From assembly GCA_944389985.1 (NCBI GenBank), contig CALXON010000091.1, positions 1 through 6,882 on the forward strand: 6,882 nucleotides of DNA, read 5' to 3'. This DNA comes from an uncultured Spirochaetaceae bacterium (GTDB lineage: Bacteria > Spirochaetota > Spirochaetia > Sphaerochaetales > Sphaerochaetaceae). A program made the translations under genes and the position numbers. The notes below the pieces were generated by a model. The model was not told where the DNA came from. It saw nothing but the letters and a program-made list of their open reading frames with translations, and did not search any database. Shown piece after piece: positions 6,311 to 6,882 of the stretch (the stretch's first letter is position 1; the number at the start of each line of letters is the position of its first letter).

Positions 6311-6798
6311 TAGTACTCGGAGTTGATCCGGGACTTGCAGATACAGGCTGGGGTGTTGTCGAGTTTGACGGACAGCATTACCGGCCTGTTTCTTTCGGAA
6401 CAGTCAAGACAAGTTCCTCGGAAAGCCAGCAGAAACGAATATACACGATAGCGGAGGACCTCGGGACGATCGCCATGAAGTACTCCGCTGATGTCGTCTC
6501 GATGGAGGATATCTTCTTCACGAAGAACATCACATCGGCAATTCCGGTTGCAAAGGTCATCGGGGCGGCGATCTACAAATTCTCGACGATGTCCCTTCCT
6601 GTGCATCTCTATTCGCCGCTTGATGTGAAGATGGCTGTCACAGGCATGGGCAGGGCAGAGAAGATTCAGGTGCAGGAGATGGTCAAGGTCCTTCTCCATC
6701 TCAAGGAGATACCACGTCCGGATCATGCAGCGGACGCCCTCGCAGACTGCATATGCTATTGCACCCATAACGCACTCAAGGTTACAATCCGGTCATGA
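6307..6798 (+). CDS. ruvC: Holliday junction endonuclease RuvC
   Basis: RuvC cuts four-way DNA junctions symmetrically after RuvAB branch migration. The 163-residue protein has the RNase H-like fold motifs: GVDPG with Asp7, SMEDIFF with Glu67, and HAADALAD with His140 and Asp143. The His at 140, where E. coli has Asp, is the variant also found in Thermus RuvC, so the active site looks complete. The middle stretch TKNITSAIPVAKVIGA (72-87) is the DNA-contacting region. The start is GTG at 6307, overlapping the yebC stop (GTGA), with AGGA (6297-6300) 6 nt upstream as ribosome site. The stop TGA overlaps the ruvA ATG (ATGA), so the genes are very likely translated in a coupled way. Confidence 0.96.
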   Translation: MIVLGVDPGLADTGWGVVEFDGQHYRPVSFGTVKTSSSESQQKRIYTIAEDLGTIAMKYSADVVSMEDIFFTKNITSAIPVAKVIGAAIYKFSTMSLPVHLYSPLDVKMAVTGMGRAEKIQVQEMVKVLLHLKEIPRPDHAADALADCICYCTHNALKVTIRS

Positions 6799-6882
6799 TC
6801 AACGCCATTACAGGGAGGATCACGAAGATCGCTCCTGATTACGCATATGTGCTCACTGCATCGGGAATCGAGTACAGAGTGG
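6795..6882 (+). CDS. ruvA: Holliday junction helicase subunit RuvA, N-terminal fragment (runs off the window)
   Basis: RuvA binds Holliday junctions and loads the RuvB motor. The window holds only the first 29 codons. The start MINAITGRITKIAPDYAYVL and the following GIEYRV match the first OB-fold strand region of RuvA (pattern M-I/F-x-x-I/L-x-G-x-I, later G-x-x-Y/W-x-V). The ATG lies within the ruvC stop (ATGA, 4-nt overlap). Position right after ruvC supports the call; ruvB may follow outside the window. Confidence 0.9.
   Translation, partial: MINAITGRITKIAPDYAYVLTASGIEYRV

Noticed and set aside
6109..6768. Long minus-strand open frame of 219 codons
   Set aside because: It is antisense to the well-supported yebC and ruvC, has low-complexity Ser/Arg/Cys-rich content and no recognisable motif.

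Overview
The window is a compact stretch of bacterial chromosome, about half G+C, made almost entirely of core housekeeping genes. Several traits suggest a spirochaete, possibly a Sphaerochaeta-like lineage. These are the tmRNA without an encoded CCA end, a RuvC whose middle reads NITSAIPVAKVIGA, a large single-span signal peptidase I, and the PEGA plus FGE-fold membrane protein. This assignment is an inference from protein style and gene company, not a database result.

Left part (1-2803). The window opens about 10 nt inside a tmRNA gene (ssrA), whose tag reading frame is AKKEDEYVSDEAFALAA. Thirteen bases after the tmRNA's last base, a TetR/AcrR-type regulator begins on the same strand. Converging on it from the right is a two-gene minus-strand unit: a membrane-anchored PEGA/formylglycine-enzyme-fold protein, then smpB, the protein partner of tmRNA. 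The regulator and smpB overlap tail to tail by 7 nt, so the two components of trans-translation lie face to face with only the regulator between them.

Middle (2804-5466). A 64-nt divergent intergenic region holds two back-to-back promoters whose -35 boxes overlap. Both appear to start transcription at the A of the ATG, which predicts leaderless mRNAs. Rightward runs lepB (signal peptidase I), then hemW (radical-SAM heme chaperone family, 8-nt overlap), then a small unrecognised secreted protein with a His-rich start.

Right part (5467-6882). A weak terminator-like hairpin overlaps a strong predicted promoter. It leads into yebC (translation factor/regulator family), ruvC and the start of ruvA (Holliday junction processing), each joined by a 4-nt stop/start overlap. 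ruvA runs off the window.

Three items touch ribosome rescue or relief of stalling (tmRNA, SmpB, YebC). Others concern export (LepB and its likely substrates, such as the small secreted protein) and recombination. I see no mobile element, CRISPR array, toxin-antitoxin pair or defence island. The points most worth checking are the symmetric leaderless divergent promoter, the tight ssrA-tetR-smpB arrangement, the probably non-catalytic FGE-fold protein coupled to smpB, and the unrecognised His-rich secreted protein.
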